NCBI RefSeq assembly: GCF_021390935.1
Contig: NZ_JAJPUI010000007.1
Location: 1-64,000, forward strand
Direction: 5' to 3'
DNA: 64,000 nucleotides
Source of the DNA: Streptomyces sp. CC228A
GTDB lineage: Bacteria > Actinomycetota > Actinomycetes > Streptomycetales > Streptomycetaceae
Under the pieces are notes generated by a model, which saw only the letters and a program-made list of their open reading frames with translations, was not told the origin of the DNA and did no database searches. The translations under genes were made by a program, and so were the position numbers. This document shows positions 51,354-60,000 of the stretch, piece by piece (the stretch's first letter is position 1; each line of letters starts with the position of its first letter).

Positions 51354-51371
51354 TATCTCGATGTCGAGATA
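51354..51371. promoter_or_regulatory. 18-bp palindrome upstream of acnA, MarR-type operator
   Basis: TATCTCGATGTCGAGATA has perfect 8-bp arms around TG. Its size and symmetry suit MarR-family proteins. In S. coelicolor the MarR regulator TamR is reported to bind the aconitase (sacA) promoter, so this is a candidate TamR site. Confidence 0.6.
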
Positions 51372-51994
51372 ACACTAGTACATCACCGCGGCAAGGTCAT
51401 GCCCGGGAGGCTCGAGCGCGGTCGGACAGCCTGTCGCCCAGGACGCCGCAGGGACGTCGCAGCTACGTCACAGGGACGTCGCACGGAACCCGGAGCGCAC
51501 GGAACCCGGAGCGCACCGCACCGCAGGCCACCGCGCCGCCGCGCCGCCACGGCGCCCCTGGGACGGACGGGCGTGCGGGCCGCAGCGTGCCCGCAGCGCC
51601 TCGACCCGGACTCGAACCGCCTCCCGCACGGGACAGGGCACGGACCGGGGCGCGGGCGCGGGGCGCGGGGCGCGGGCGACTGTACGGGGGCGTGGCCGGT
51701 CGCACGCGGCGGCCGAGCTGTACGAGGGCGTGGCCGCGGGCATGGGCGGTGGCCCGGTCGTACGAGCACGTATGGCAGGCGACTGTGAGCGCCGCGGGCG
51801 GTATTCCGCGGGAGCCCGGACCGAGGCCGCCCACCCGGCCGTACGAGCACGTACGGCGGCCGAGCTGCACGAGGGCGTGGCCGCGGGCGGTACCTCCAGG
51901 GGAGCGGGCCGGACCGCCGTGCGGAGGTGGCGCTCCGTGCGGTCGTCGGCGGGTGCGCGTTCCCGCGCCTCGCCCGCCCGGCCATCACCGGCTC
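51372..51994. other. 623-bp spacer with degenerate repeats
   Basis: No gene is supported. A 32-bp segment at 51709-51740 returns at 51856-51887 with one change (core GAGGGCGTGGCCGCGGG), and GTACGAGCACGTA returns near 51760 and 51841. Similar text on the minus strand gives false frames rich in RTCSYGR. Confidence 0.65.
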
Positions 51995-52576
51995 TCAGCC
52001 GAAGAGGTCCAGGACGTCCGACCCGGAGGCGGCGGTGTCGGCGGAGCGGGCCCGCATGGGGCGCGGGTCCGGGTACGTCGTCGCCGCCGCCCTCGCGCGG
52101 ACGGCGTCCGGACCGCCGCACGCCGCGACCGCGAAGGCGCCGAGGACCTCGGCGAACGCGGCGGGGTCGCGGAACTCCACGCCGTACGCCCGGCCGTCCC
52201 GCAGCGGGACCCAGACCACCCGGACGGCGCGCGGCCACTGCCGGACCGGCTGCTCGTCCGCGGTCGACCGCCCCTCCAGCCACAGCCGCGCCACGTGCAG
52301 CAGGTTCACCTCGTCCATCGGCAGCCGCCTGCGCCGGATGAGCAGTTCACATGTCGTCAGCGTGATCCGCTGGTCCTTCTTCGGGTACCAGGCGGCACCG
52401 ATCCCGAACGGCACCCAGAGCACCACCCCGATCAGCGGCCAGACCAGGGCGTCGCCCCACGAGCGGAGCAGCCCGCCGTCCGCCAGGTAGAGGAGCCCGA
52501 AGACCGCGGCCCACTTCGCCGTCATCCGCCAGAACCCGGAGCCCTGCCGGTACAGGACCCGTCGCTTCCCCGCCAT
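51995..52576 (-). CDS. small membrane protein, unassigned
   Basis: A 193-residue protein with two hydrophobic segments near the N-terminus (MTAKWAAVFGLLYLADG and ALVWPLIGVVLWVPFGIGAA), then a soluble domain (ITLTTCELLIRRRRLPMDEV, VRVVWVPLRDGRAYGVEFRD). The layout resembles bacterial PH-like or DUF3093-type membrane proteins: a helix pair followed by a beta-rich domain with VE-FRDPAAFAEVL. I do not assign a function. The ATG at 52576 has AAGGGGG 6 bp upstream; an ATG two codons earlier sits on that site. It is divergent from murA2 by 465 bp. Confidence 0.7.
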   Translation of the reverse strand: MAGKRRVLYRQGSGFWRMTAKWAAVFGLLYLADGGLLRSWGDALVWPLIGVVLWVPFGIGAAWYPKKDQRITLTTCELLIRRRRLPMDEVNLLHVARLWLEGRSTADEQPVRQWPRAVRVVWVPLRDGRAYGVEFRDPAAFAEVLGAFAVAACGGPDAVRARAAATTYPDPRPMRARSADTAASGSDVLDLFG

Positions 52577-53041
52577 CTCCATCCCCCTTCGTCCCCTCCA
52601 CCCCGCACGCTATCCGCCACGCCCCCTCCCCCTCAGGGCTGCCCGTCAAAGCCATTCCCCGCTGCCGGTCAGTGTGCCCGGACCCTTGCGGCAGGCCGCC
52701 CGGCCCAGCGGCGCCACGGCCGGAGCGGGTGACCGCGAGGCGCGCGGCGCGGCGCGGGGGCACCGGCGAGCCAGCGGAAGGCGGCGGCACTGACACCGGC
52801 GGCGTGCGGGGCCACCCCCCACCCGCCGACCCGAGGCGGGAGACCTCCCCAGTATCCGGTTTGACCTACATTGAGCTTTTCGCAAGAAATCTGCCGGATG
52901 TGGTGTATCCCGAGGCCCCCTGAGGGAACATGACCCTTTGTCGGATGTGCGAGGGAAGAACTGGCGTATGGTCGACGAGGGTTCACCCGAACGGCTCACC
53001 CGGATCCCAATCTCATCTCATATGTGAGATAGCCTGCCGCT
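52577..53041. other. 465-bp divergent region upstream of murA2
   Basis: No gene is supported; one plus-strand frame of 83 codons lacks a ribosome site. The part 52855-52920 is AT-rich for this sequence (TTGACCTACATTGAGC) and, with GGCGTATGGTCGAC near 52965, could carry promoters. The last 30 bp hold an inverted repeat next to the murA2 start. Confidence 0.55.
53015..53030. promoter_or_regulatory. inverted repeat ATCTCA-N4-TGAGAT before murA2
   Basis: Arms 53015-53020 and 53025-53030 are exact inverse copies, 11 bp before the ATG. An operator here would block translation or early transcription of the gene. Because the encoded protein itself has an XRE helix-turn-helix, autoregulation is a reasonable guess. 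Confidence 0.5.
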
Positions 53042-54571
53042 ATGGCAGACGACTACCTCGTACGCATCGGCAGGCTCATCCGTGACGCCCGCCAGCATCG
53101 CGGCTGGACACAGACGCAGCTCGCCGAGGCGCTGGCCACCAGCCAAAGCGCCGTCAACCGTATCGAGCGCGGAAACCAGAACATCAGTCTTGAGATGATC
53201 GCCCGCATCGGTGAGGCGCTGGACAGCGAGATCGTGTCGCTCGGTTACTCCGGGCCCATGCACCTGAGGGTCGTCGGCGGCCGCCGCCTCTCCGGCGCCA
53301 TCGACGTCAAGACCAGCAAGAACGCATGTGTCGCCCTGCTCTGCGCCTCCCTGCTGAACAAGGGCCGGACGGTGCTGCGCCGGGTCGCGCGCATCGAGGA
53401 GGTCTACCGGCTGCTGGAGGTGCTGAACTCCATCGGGGTCCGCACCCGCTGGATCAACGACGGTACGGACCTGGAGATCGTCCCGCCCGCCGAGCTCACC
53501 ATGGAGGCCATCGACGCGGACGCGGCCCGCCGCACCCGCTCGATCATCATGTTCCTCGGGCCGCTCCTGCACCGGATGCGGTCGTTCAAGCTGCCGTACG
53601 CCGGCGGCTGCGACCTGGGCACGCGGACGGTCGAGCCGCACATGATCGCCCTGCGCCGGTTCGGCCTGGACATCACCGCCACCGAGGGCCTCTACCACGC
53701 GGAGGTCGACCCGGGCGTCACGCCGGACCGCCCCATCGTGCTGACCGAGCGCGGCGACACCGTGACCGAGAACGCGCTGCTGGCCGCCGCCCGCCACGAC
53801 GGCGCCACCGTCATCCGCAACGCCTCCTCCAACTACATGGTCCAGGACCTCTGCTTCTTCCTGGAGGCGCTGGGCGTACGGGTCGAGGGCATCGGCACGA
53901 CCACCCTCACCGTCCACGGCGTGCCGCACATCGACGTGGACGTCGACTACTCGCCCTCCGAGGACCCGGTCGAGGCGATGAGCCTGCTCGCCGCGGCCGT
54001 CGTCACCGAGTCGGAGCTGACGATCCGCCGGGTGCCCATCGAGTTCCTGGAGATCGAGCTCGCGGTCCTGGAGGAGATGGGCCTGGACCACGACCGCTCC
54101 GCCGAGTACGGCGCGGACAACGGCCGCACCCGCCTGGTCGACCTGACGGTCCGCCCCTCCAAACTGGAAGCGCCGATCGACAAGATCCACCCGATGCCGT
54201 TCCCGGGCCTGAACATCGACAACGTCCCCTTCTTCGCGGCCATCGCCGCGGCCGCGCAGGGCAAGACCCTCATCCACGACTGGGTCTACGACAACCGCGC
54301 GATCTACCTGACGGACCTCAACCGCCTCGGCGGCCGCCTCCAGCTCCTCGACCCGCACCGCGTCCTCGTCGAGGGCCCGACCCGCTGGCGCGCCGCCGAG
54401 ATGATGTGCCCGCCGGCCCTCCGCCCGGCCGTGGTCGTCCTGCTCGCCATGATGGCCGCGGAGGGCACGTCGGTCCTGCGCAACGTGTACGTCATCAACC
54501 GCGGCTACGAGGACCTCGCGGAGCGGCTGAACTCGGTCGGCGCCCAGATCGAGATCTTCCGCGACATTTGA
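53042..54571 (+). CDS. murA2: MurA paralogue with N-terminal XRE helix-turn-helix
   Basis: A 509-residue fusion. Residues 8-65 are a Cro/C1-type helix-turn-helix (IGRLIRDARQHRGWTQTQLA, SQSAVNRIERGNQNISLEMI). Residues 78-505 are an EPSP-synthase-fold UDP-GlcNAc enolpyruvyl transferase. KTSKNACVALL holds the substrate lysine and asparagine, and LPYAGGCDLGTRTVEPH keeps the catalytic cysteine that fosfomycin attacks. The family enzyme transfers enolpyruvate from PEP to UDP-GlcNAc, the first step of peptidoglycan synthesis. From memory this equals S. coelicolor SCO5998, a second MurA beside the main one. The fusion suggests a protein that senses its substrate and also binds DNA. No ribosome site is strong; the start ATG is fixed by the HTH. 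Confidence 0.92.
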   Translation: MADDYLVRIGRLIRDARQHRGWTQTQLAEALATSQSAVNRIERGNQNISLEMIARIGEALDSEIVSLGYSGPMHLRVVGGRRLSGAIDVKTSKNACVALLCASLLNKGRTVLRRVARIEEVYRLLEVLNSIGVRTRWINDGTDLEIVPPAELTMEAIDADAARRTRSIIMFLGPLLHRMRSFKLPYAGGCDLGTRTVEPHMIALRRFGLDITATEGLYHAEVDPGVTPDRPIVLTERGDTVTENALLAAARHDGATVIRNASSNYMVQDLCFFLEALGVRVEGIGTTTLTVHGVPHIDVDVDYSPSEDPVEAMSLLAAAVVTESELTIRRVPIEFLEIELAVLEEMGLDHDRSAEYGADNGRTRLVDLTVRPSKLEAPIDKIHPMPFPGLNIDNVPFFAAIAAAAQGKTLIHDWVYDNRAIYLTDLNRLGGRLQLLDPHRVLVEGPTRWRAAEMMCPPALRPAVVVLLAMMAAEGTSVLRNVYVINRGYEDLAERLNSVGAQIEIFRDI

Positions 54572-54576
54572 TACGA

Positions 54577-54644
54577 GGATGCCGCCGCACCCCTTCTGAC
54601 CTGACCTGCGGTGAAGCGGGTCAGGGAAGGGTGCGGCGGCATCC
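54577..54644. terminator. long stem-loop terminator after murA2
   Basis: Arms 54577-54596 and 54626-54644 pair over 19 bp with one bulged C. An inner hairpin (CTGACC with GGTCAG) adds to the structure. It begins 6 bp after the stop. Confidence 0.88.
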
Positions 54645-54682
54645 GTGGGACTTCCCTGGGACGTTGGGCCTGTGACGGGCTC

Positions 54683-54930
54683 CTACGGGCCGCTGTTCCG
54701 GCCCGGCGCCCTCACGCCCGAGGTTGCGCAGAAGTCGCGTCGAGGGCGGCGCTGCCCCGTGCGCCCGCGCGAGGCAGGAAGTGGGCAGGACTTCCGCAGC
54801 GTGAACCCCGGATCGGAGTGCCCCAGCCAGCGCGCCAGGGAGACGACCGGTTCCCCAGCCTCCAGTTCCTCGGAGGCGTAGAAGTGGTGCAGGGCGGGGA
54901 AGCCGTGCTGCCGGGACGGCTCCCATACGC
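54683..54930 (-). pseudogene. dead tyrosine-integrase fragment
   Basis: The minus strand reads HGFPALHHFYASEELEAGEP then VVSLARWLGHSDPGFTLRK, which is the C-terminal block of actinobacterial phage-type integrases (normally ALRHFYAS and LGHSDPGFTLRTYTHL). The conserved arginine of HxxR is His here, and the sequence leaves the family frame before the catalytic tyrosine. The upstream catalytic half is missing. It is a decayed end of an integrated element, placed right after the murA2 terminator. Confidence 0.7.
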
Positions 54931-55062
54931 CTGGCCCTCCCGGGGCGCCTTCCTGGAACTCCTGCTTACGTAGTGGTCGGCGTCCTCGGCGACGCGGCGG
55001 CGGCCGGCGAGGGGCTGACCGTCTTCTGCGAGTGATCAGCTTCTGCGAAGGCTGACCGGCTG

Positions 55063-55881
55063 CTACGCCGGCTGGTCGACGGGTCGGCCCTCGGTGTCGA
55101 TCCGCGTCCACGGCCCGCCGTAGGAACCGTCCTCGGCGGGCAGCCGCACCTCGGCGACTCCGTCGCGGAACGGCCGGACCTCGACGTACCGCCTGCCCAT
55201 CGGGATGCGCCAGCGTCCCTCCGCGTCGATCAGGCCGTAGGAGAAGGGACTGTCGGACTGGTCCTCGACCCAGTTCAGCTCAAGGTCCGCCGCGCTGTGC
55301 GGTGGGCGGGACAGGTCGACTTCGAGCGAGTAGCCGAGCAGCCGGTGGGGGTCGGCCGCCTCGTCGGGGTCGGCGTCCTCTCCGAAGCCGGGCTCGGCGA
55401 TGCGGTGCTCGACGTCGATCAGCTCACCCTCCAGCCACTCCGTGAAACTGCCCACGTACTCGATCGCGGCCGAGTCCTCGACCACCCACACCCCGTCCTC
55501 CGCCAGGGCGAAGCCACTGATGTGGGACAGGTCGTAGCCGGCGAAGAAGGCGTGCCTGCACGGGGTGGGTTCGCCTTCGACCGCCTTCGGGAAGCCGTGT
55601 TCCTCATCGTGGATCTCGACCGACAGCACGGCCATCGCTTCGGGCGGCAGGAACGTCGTCCCCCGACGGTCGTAGTACGAGAAGCCGAGCACCGGGTAGC
55701 CGACCTCCTTGACGAAGGTCCGGTAGTCGGCGGGCAGCAGGTGGTCCAGCCGGGCTCCGTGCGGATGGGTCGCCATGCGTGAGCGGCGCAGGTCGGCGGG
55801 CGCGTAGTCCAGCGCCCAGCCGAGGCCCTTGGCCTGGAGCATCTGCTCGAACTGCCGCCAGCGGGAGACGATGTCTGTCAT
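55063..55881 (-). CDS. SMI1/KNR4-like protein with WG-repeat tail
   Basis: A 272-residue cytoplasmic protein. Residues 1-150 resemble the SMI1/KNR4 (SUKH) fold: RRSRMATHPHGARLDHLLPA, DYRTFVKEVGYPVLGFSYYD, FLPPEAMAVLSVEIHDEEHG, VWVVEDSAAIEYVGSFTEWL. The C-terminus has a WG-like repeat pair (YGLIDAEGRWRIPMG and WTRIDTEGRPV). SUKH proteins are often immunity proteins against polymorphic toxins; no toxin gene is visible here. ATG 55881 is used; the leader has GGAGATGCGAC. The gene lies in the suspected island, so horizontal origin is likely. Confidence 0.7.
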   Translation of the reverse strand: MTDIVSRWRQFEQMLQAKGLGWALDYAPADLRRSRMATHPHGARLDHLLPADYRTFVKEVGYPVLGFSYYDRRGTTFLPPEAMAVLSVEIHDEEHGFPKAVEGEPTPCRHAFFAGYDLSHISGFALAEDGVWVVEDSAAIEYVGSFTEWLEGELIDVEHRIAEPGFGEDADPDEAADPHRLLGYSLEVDLSRPPHSAADLELNWVEDQSDSPFSYGLIDAEGRWRIPMGRRYVEVRPFRDGVAEVRLPAEDGSYGGPWTRIDTEGRPVDQPA

Positions 55882-55899
55882 GTCGCATCTCCGATTCAG

Positions 55900-56487
55900 G
55901 TGTGTCTACGGTGCCCGGTGGGGCGGTTGACGGAGGGCTGTGGGAGGGAGCACCCGGAACTGTCCGAGTCGCTGCACCGTCACGGTGGCCTGCTCGTCAC
56001 CGGGCGTCCGGGCGCGGCGGCGCCACGCGTGGTCACCGGCTCGCTCACCGTCCGGTGCTGCCGGTACGACCACGGCTACGACAGGCGGATCGTCGTCCGC
56101 GGGGACCTGACGGCGCACGCGGTGTTCAGCGCCGGGGATCTGCGGGTCCGGGGGATATCCGTGCGGGCGTCGTCTCCTGCATCAGCCTCGATCCCCGTAC
56201 GACCGCTTCGGGTGCCATCCGGGCGCGGCCGGCCATGGAGAAGGTTCCCCTCGGGCGCCGCGGTGCAGGCGGACGGCCACCTGGACCACGGAAGCTACCG
56301 CTTGGGACGGCCGGACGACCAGGAGGAAGCGCGGGACCGTTTGCGGTCCCTGCTCGTGGACGAGGTCTTCACCGACGGCGTCGGGGACGGCACTCCGCTC
56401 CTGGGCCGGTACGAACTCTTCGACCGGCTGTCGCGATGCGACCGGCTGTCGGCGGGGCGACGGGTGTGCCGCGACGGCGACCGCTGA
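55900..56487 (+). pseudogene. broken beta-repeat protein gene
   Basis: Pieces of one protein appear in two frames. Frame 1 gives HGGLLVTGRPG, VVTGSLTVRCCRYDHGYD and RIVVRGDLTAHAVFSAGDLRV. Frame 3 then continues GDIRAGVVSCISLDP. Frame 1 returns with GHLDHGSYRLGRPDDQEEA and RLRSLLVDEVFTDGVG. The short TGDLTV-like repeats recall bactofilin or other beta-helix proteins, and the acidic RLRSLLVDEVF end is typical of a streptomycete family of unknown role. The text crosses frames near 56155 and near 56270, so the gene is either decayed or mis-sequenced. I cannot set the start. Confidence 0.45.
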
Positions 56488-56497
56488 CCGTCGGCGG

Positions 56498-57010
56498 TCA
56501 CGCAGGGTCGTAGACGACGGTACGGATCCCCCGCGCTCCCAGCGCCTCGACGACCAGCGGTTCCACGCGGTCCCAGGTGCCGCCCGCCAGGCCGCAGCCG
56601 ATGCGGGGCATGTGCACCGAGGCGTGCAGCCGCAGAGCGTGCTCCGCCAGCGTGTGCAGGGCCCCGCCCACCGCCTCGTAGCGGATGGGCGGGCCGCTGT
56701 CGGCGGGTTCGGTGCCGGAGTCGGTCCGTGTGCCCGCGCGGGTCCTGATGCCGTGCTGGCCCACCATGTTCGCGACCCACACGTGCGGATCGACCTGGAC
56801 CAGTTGCACGGCGCCGAGGCGGAATCCCGAGGAGGCGCGGTCGCGGTACCAGCGCCGGAACTCCTTCTCGGGCTCGGGCCAGCGGTGGGACAGCGCCCGT
56901 ACGAACCCCGCGCCCCAGGCGCCGATGTCGTTGCAGACATGCGCGATGATCCGGTTGCCGTCGGCCTGCGGGGTGGTGGCGTCGCCGTCGATGAACTCGA
57001 TGGGTGGCAT
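56498..57010 (-). CDS. macro-domain protein, Poa1/TARG1-like
   Basis: A 170-residue single macro domain. It starts IEFIDGDATTPQADGNRIIA, continues HVCNDIGAWGAGFVRALSHR, has GAVQLVQVDPHVWVANMVGQ HGIR and ends SVHMPRIGCGLAGGTWDRVE. The GCGL and GAWGAGF loops form the ADP-ribose pocket. Members of this branch remove ADP-ribose from proteins or process ADP-ribose 1''-phosphate. The start ATG 57010 has AGGAG 8 bp upstream and lies 41 bp after the stop of the giant WGR-domain gene on the same strand, so the two are an operon. Confidence 0.88.
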   Translation of the reverse strand: MPPIEFIDGDATTPQADGNRIIAHVCNDIGAWGAGFVRALSHRWPEPEKEFRRWYRDRASSGFRLGAVQLVQVDPHVWVANMVGQHGIRTRAGTRTDSGTEPADSGPPIRYEAVGGALHTLAEHALRLHASVHMPRIGCGLAGGTWDRVEPLVVEALGARGIRTVVYDPA

Positions 57011-57051
57011 GGGCGGAACTCCTGAAGCGGTGGGGCGGGCATCGGTCGCGG

Positions 57052-60000
57052 TCACGGGGAGCCAGGCCGGTCGACGTCCGTCGTGATCTCGCAGTAGCCC
57101 GCCTTCGTCCTCGCCGCGACCAGCTTCGCCGCCTTCCTGGCCGCCCGTGCCGGGTCGTCGTAGCAGCGGGCCTTCACGGCGCCCACCGCGCCGAGCTTGC
57201 CCTCGCGGGTCGAGACGACGGCGTGGGCCGGGTCGTGGAAGAGCTCCCAGAAGCGGGGCGGCTTGCCCTCGCGCCGGAGTTCGAAGCGGCGGCGCTCGGC
57301 GTCGGGGTTGAACCGCTGGCCGTGGTGGACCTCGGCCACCACGGGGGCGGCCGACTCGACCGCGTCGGCGAACTCGCGGAGGAATCCGGTGGCGAGCGTC
57401 CACGGCAGCGAACTCTCCCACCAGAAGTCGTCCGGGTCCTCGCAGGCTGCGGTGAAGACCCGCTCGTCCTCACGCTCCTGGTCGGCGAGCAGCGTGACGG
57501 CCACCGGATCACCGCCACCGAACCTCTCCACCAGTACGTCGAGCGACTCCATGACCGGCCGGACCGCCTCCGCGCGAGCGGGGTACAGCGCCCGCAGGTA
57601 TGTCCGGCCCAGCTCCCGTGCCATGGGACGGCGGGCCTTCACCTGCGCCGGGGAGAGCACCCGCATCCCGGTCCTGCCCGCCTCGCCCGCCACGGACCAG
57701 CGCGCGTGCCCGACCTCCCGCCAGAAGGAGCGCAGCACTTCGGGCACCGGATGCCGGCATTCCGCTGCGAAAGCGGCGATCTCCTCCTCGCTCACGCCGG
57801 ACCCGACCTCCACCTCGATGCCGGCCCCGGCGATCAGGTCGCCGTAACCGTGGGTGGTGAGGTACTCGGTGATCTCGGTGAGCGCGCTGACGTGCCATGC
57901 GGTGTCGCGGGAGTCGTCGCGGATCCGGCCCCGGATCCACTGCCGTACCGTCATGTCCTCGCGCCGCAGGCAGCCCCCGTCCCACTCCAGGCAGCCGAGG
58001 AAGGCGTTGCGGTCCCGCTGCGCCTCCAGCTCCCACCGCTGGTGCGCGGCGATCGCCTCGGCGCCGGTGGCGTACTGGGGGCCGCTCCGGTCGGCCCGGT
58101 CCTCGAAGACGCTGAGGTGGTCGGTCTCACCGTCGCCCCCGGAGGGGGTGTGATAGGTGCGCACGACAGCGCCCTTGCCCGGGAGGTACCAGGGGCTCGA
58201 CGCGCTCATCCCGCTCGCCTCGATGCTGCGTCCGAGCCGTGTGAACGCCTCGGCGGCGGTGGCGGCGTCGGGGAAGTGCAGGCCGAGGCAGTTGACCGAG
58301 CCGGTGTTGTGGCCGCCCCAGCGCACGGTGAGCCGGTCGCCGTAGCGGACGGTCTCGGTGTAGTGGGCGGCCCGGCGGTCCCAGAACAGCGCCCGCTCGG
58401 ACAGTTCGGTGACGCCGGCGAGGAACTCCCGCATCCGCCCGTGTCCGGCGGGGCGGACCCGGAAGGGCGGCTCGGTGATCTCGTAGCCGTCGAAGACGTG
58501 GACCGCGCCGTCGGTGTCGAGGAACCAGACCTCGCCGCTCGCCCGGTCGTGCAGAATCCTGCGTCGCACGGTCACCTGGGCCAGGATGCCGAGGTTCTTG
58601 TCGGAGATCTTGCGGCGCGGTTTCCCGGCGGCGCGGGCGGTGGTGCCCTTGTCCAGCAGGCGCCGCCGTTCGGCGTCGGCCCGGCCGGAGAGCACTGCTT
58701 CCAGTTGCGCGGCCCGCCCCTTGCGTGCCAGCGGGTTGGTCCACGCCCGGCCCCCGGCGTGCTCGTCGGGGGCCAGCGGCGGTTCGGCGATGGCGGCCAG
58801 GAGCGTGTGAGCGGTGCGCACCAGCTCGTACTCGTGCGCGGCGAGCGCGGCGTCGATGCCGATGACGAGCGCGTACGCGAAGAAGCGCCGCTCGGTCTCC
58901 TCCTGCGGCACCGGCCGGTGCGCCAGCTCCCGCAGCAGCTCCACCTTCGGCGGGCCCTGCCGGACGAAGTCGGTGAGGGCGTAGGCGTAGCAGCCGGCGG
59001 CGCGGCCGTCGGGCCGGGCTCGCAGCGCGGACATCGTCTCGCGGTGGACCTCCTCGGTGAAGATCCCGCCGATCGCGTCGCCCATCCGCCAGAACTCGCG
59101 CCGCTCGGTGAACAGCCGCCCGATCAGCGTGGTCCGGGAGCGGGGCGTGCCCATCTTGCGGACCGCCGAGTACAGGTTGGCGACCGTGTCCTGCAGCAGG
59201 TCGTCCTCCGTCTCGCCGTGGTCGAAGACCTTTCCGCTCTTCTCGGTGGAGGCGGCGTAGCGGCGGCCGTACTCGTCCAGCGCCTCGATCAGGTAGTCCT
59301 GGGCGCCCACGTGGTCGAAGCTGTAGAGCTGGTGCCCGGCCGCGTTGCGGGCGTGGATGCTCGGGTGGGTGAGCCTGGTGGCGACCATCGCGCGGGCGGC
59401 CCGTTCGGCCTGGGCGTCGGTGAGCCGGGGCAGGATGGACGTGTCCTCGTGCCAGGAACTGAACAGTTCGTTCCACAGCGGGTCGAGGGTGGTGGCGGGG
59501 GCGGGCGGATCCGCTTCGGCGAGGCGCATGAGCCGGTCGAATACCTGGGGCTGGTGGGCGATCGGCGCGATGGCTTTGAGGATCTCCTCCTTCATGTCCT
59601 CGACCGCCATGGCCGCCAGGACGTCGGCGCCGTCGGGGTCGGGCGTGTGCTCCAGGATCCTCAGCAGTACGGCTGTGAAGGGGTGGTCGGCGGAGGTGAT
59701 CGCATCCGCCACCTTCCCCAGCACCTCCGCCTGCACCGAGTTCTCCAGCGCCTCGAAGCCCTTCGCGGCCAGCTCGGTCGCATCCGCGTCGGCGCTCTGA
59801 AGGACCGTGCGGATCGCCCAGGCGCTCACCTCGGCCGCGTACTCGTCCACCCCGGAGCGGTACAGGACACGGCGGGCGACCACTCGGGTCAACTCCGGGT
59901 CGGAGATCCGCGCGACGATCTCGGCGCAGCCCTCCGATGCCGACCTCAGCTCCGCCACGACCGGTGCGGACGCCTCGGCCAGGGCCAGGGCCCGCGGTAG

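Noticed and set aside
57004..60000. A 998-codon plus-strand frame antisense to the WGR gene
   Set aside because: The minus-strand protein has normal amino-acid content and domains; the plus frame is Gly/Val/Leu-rich shadow sequence.
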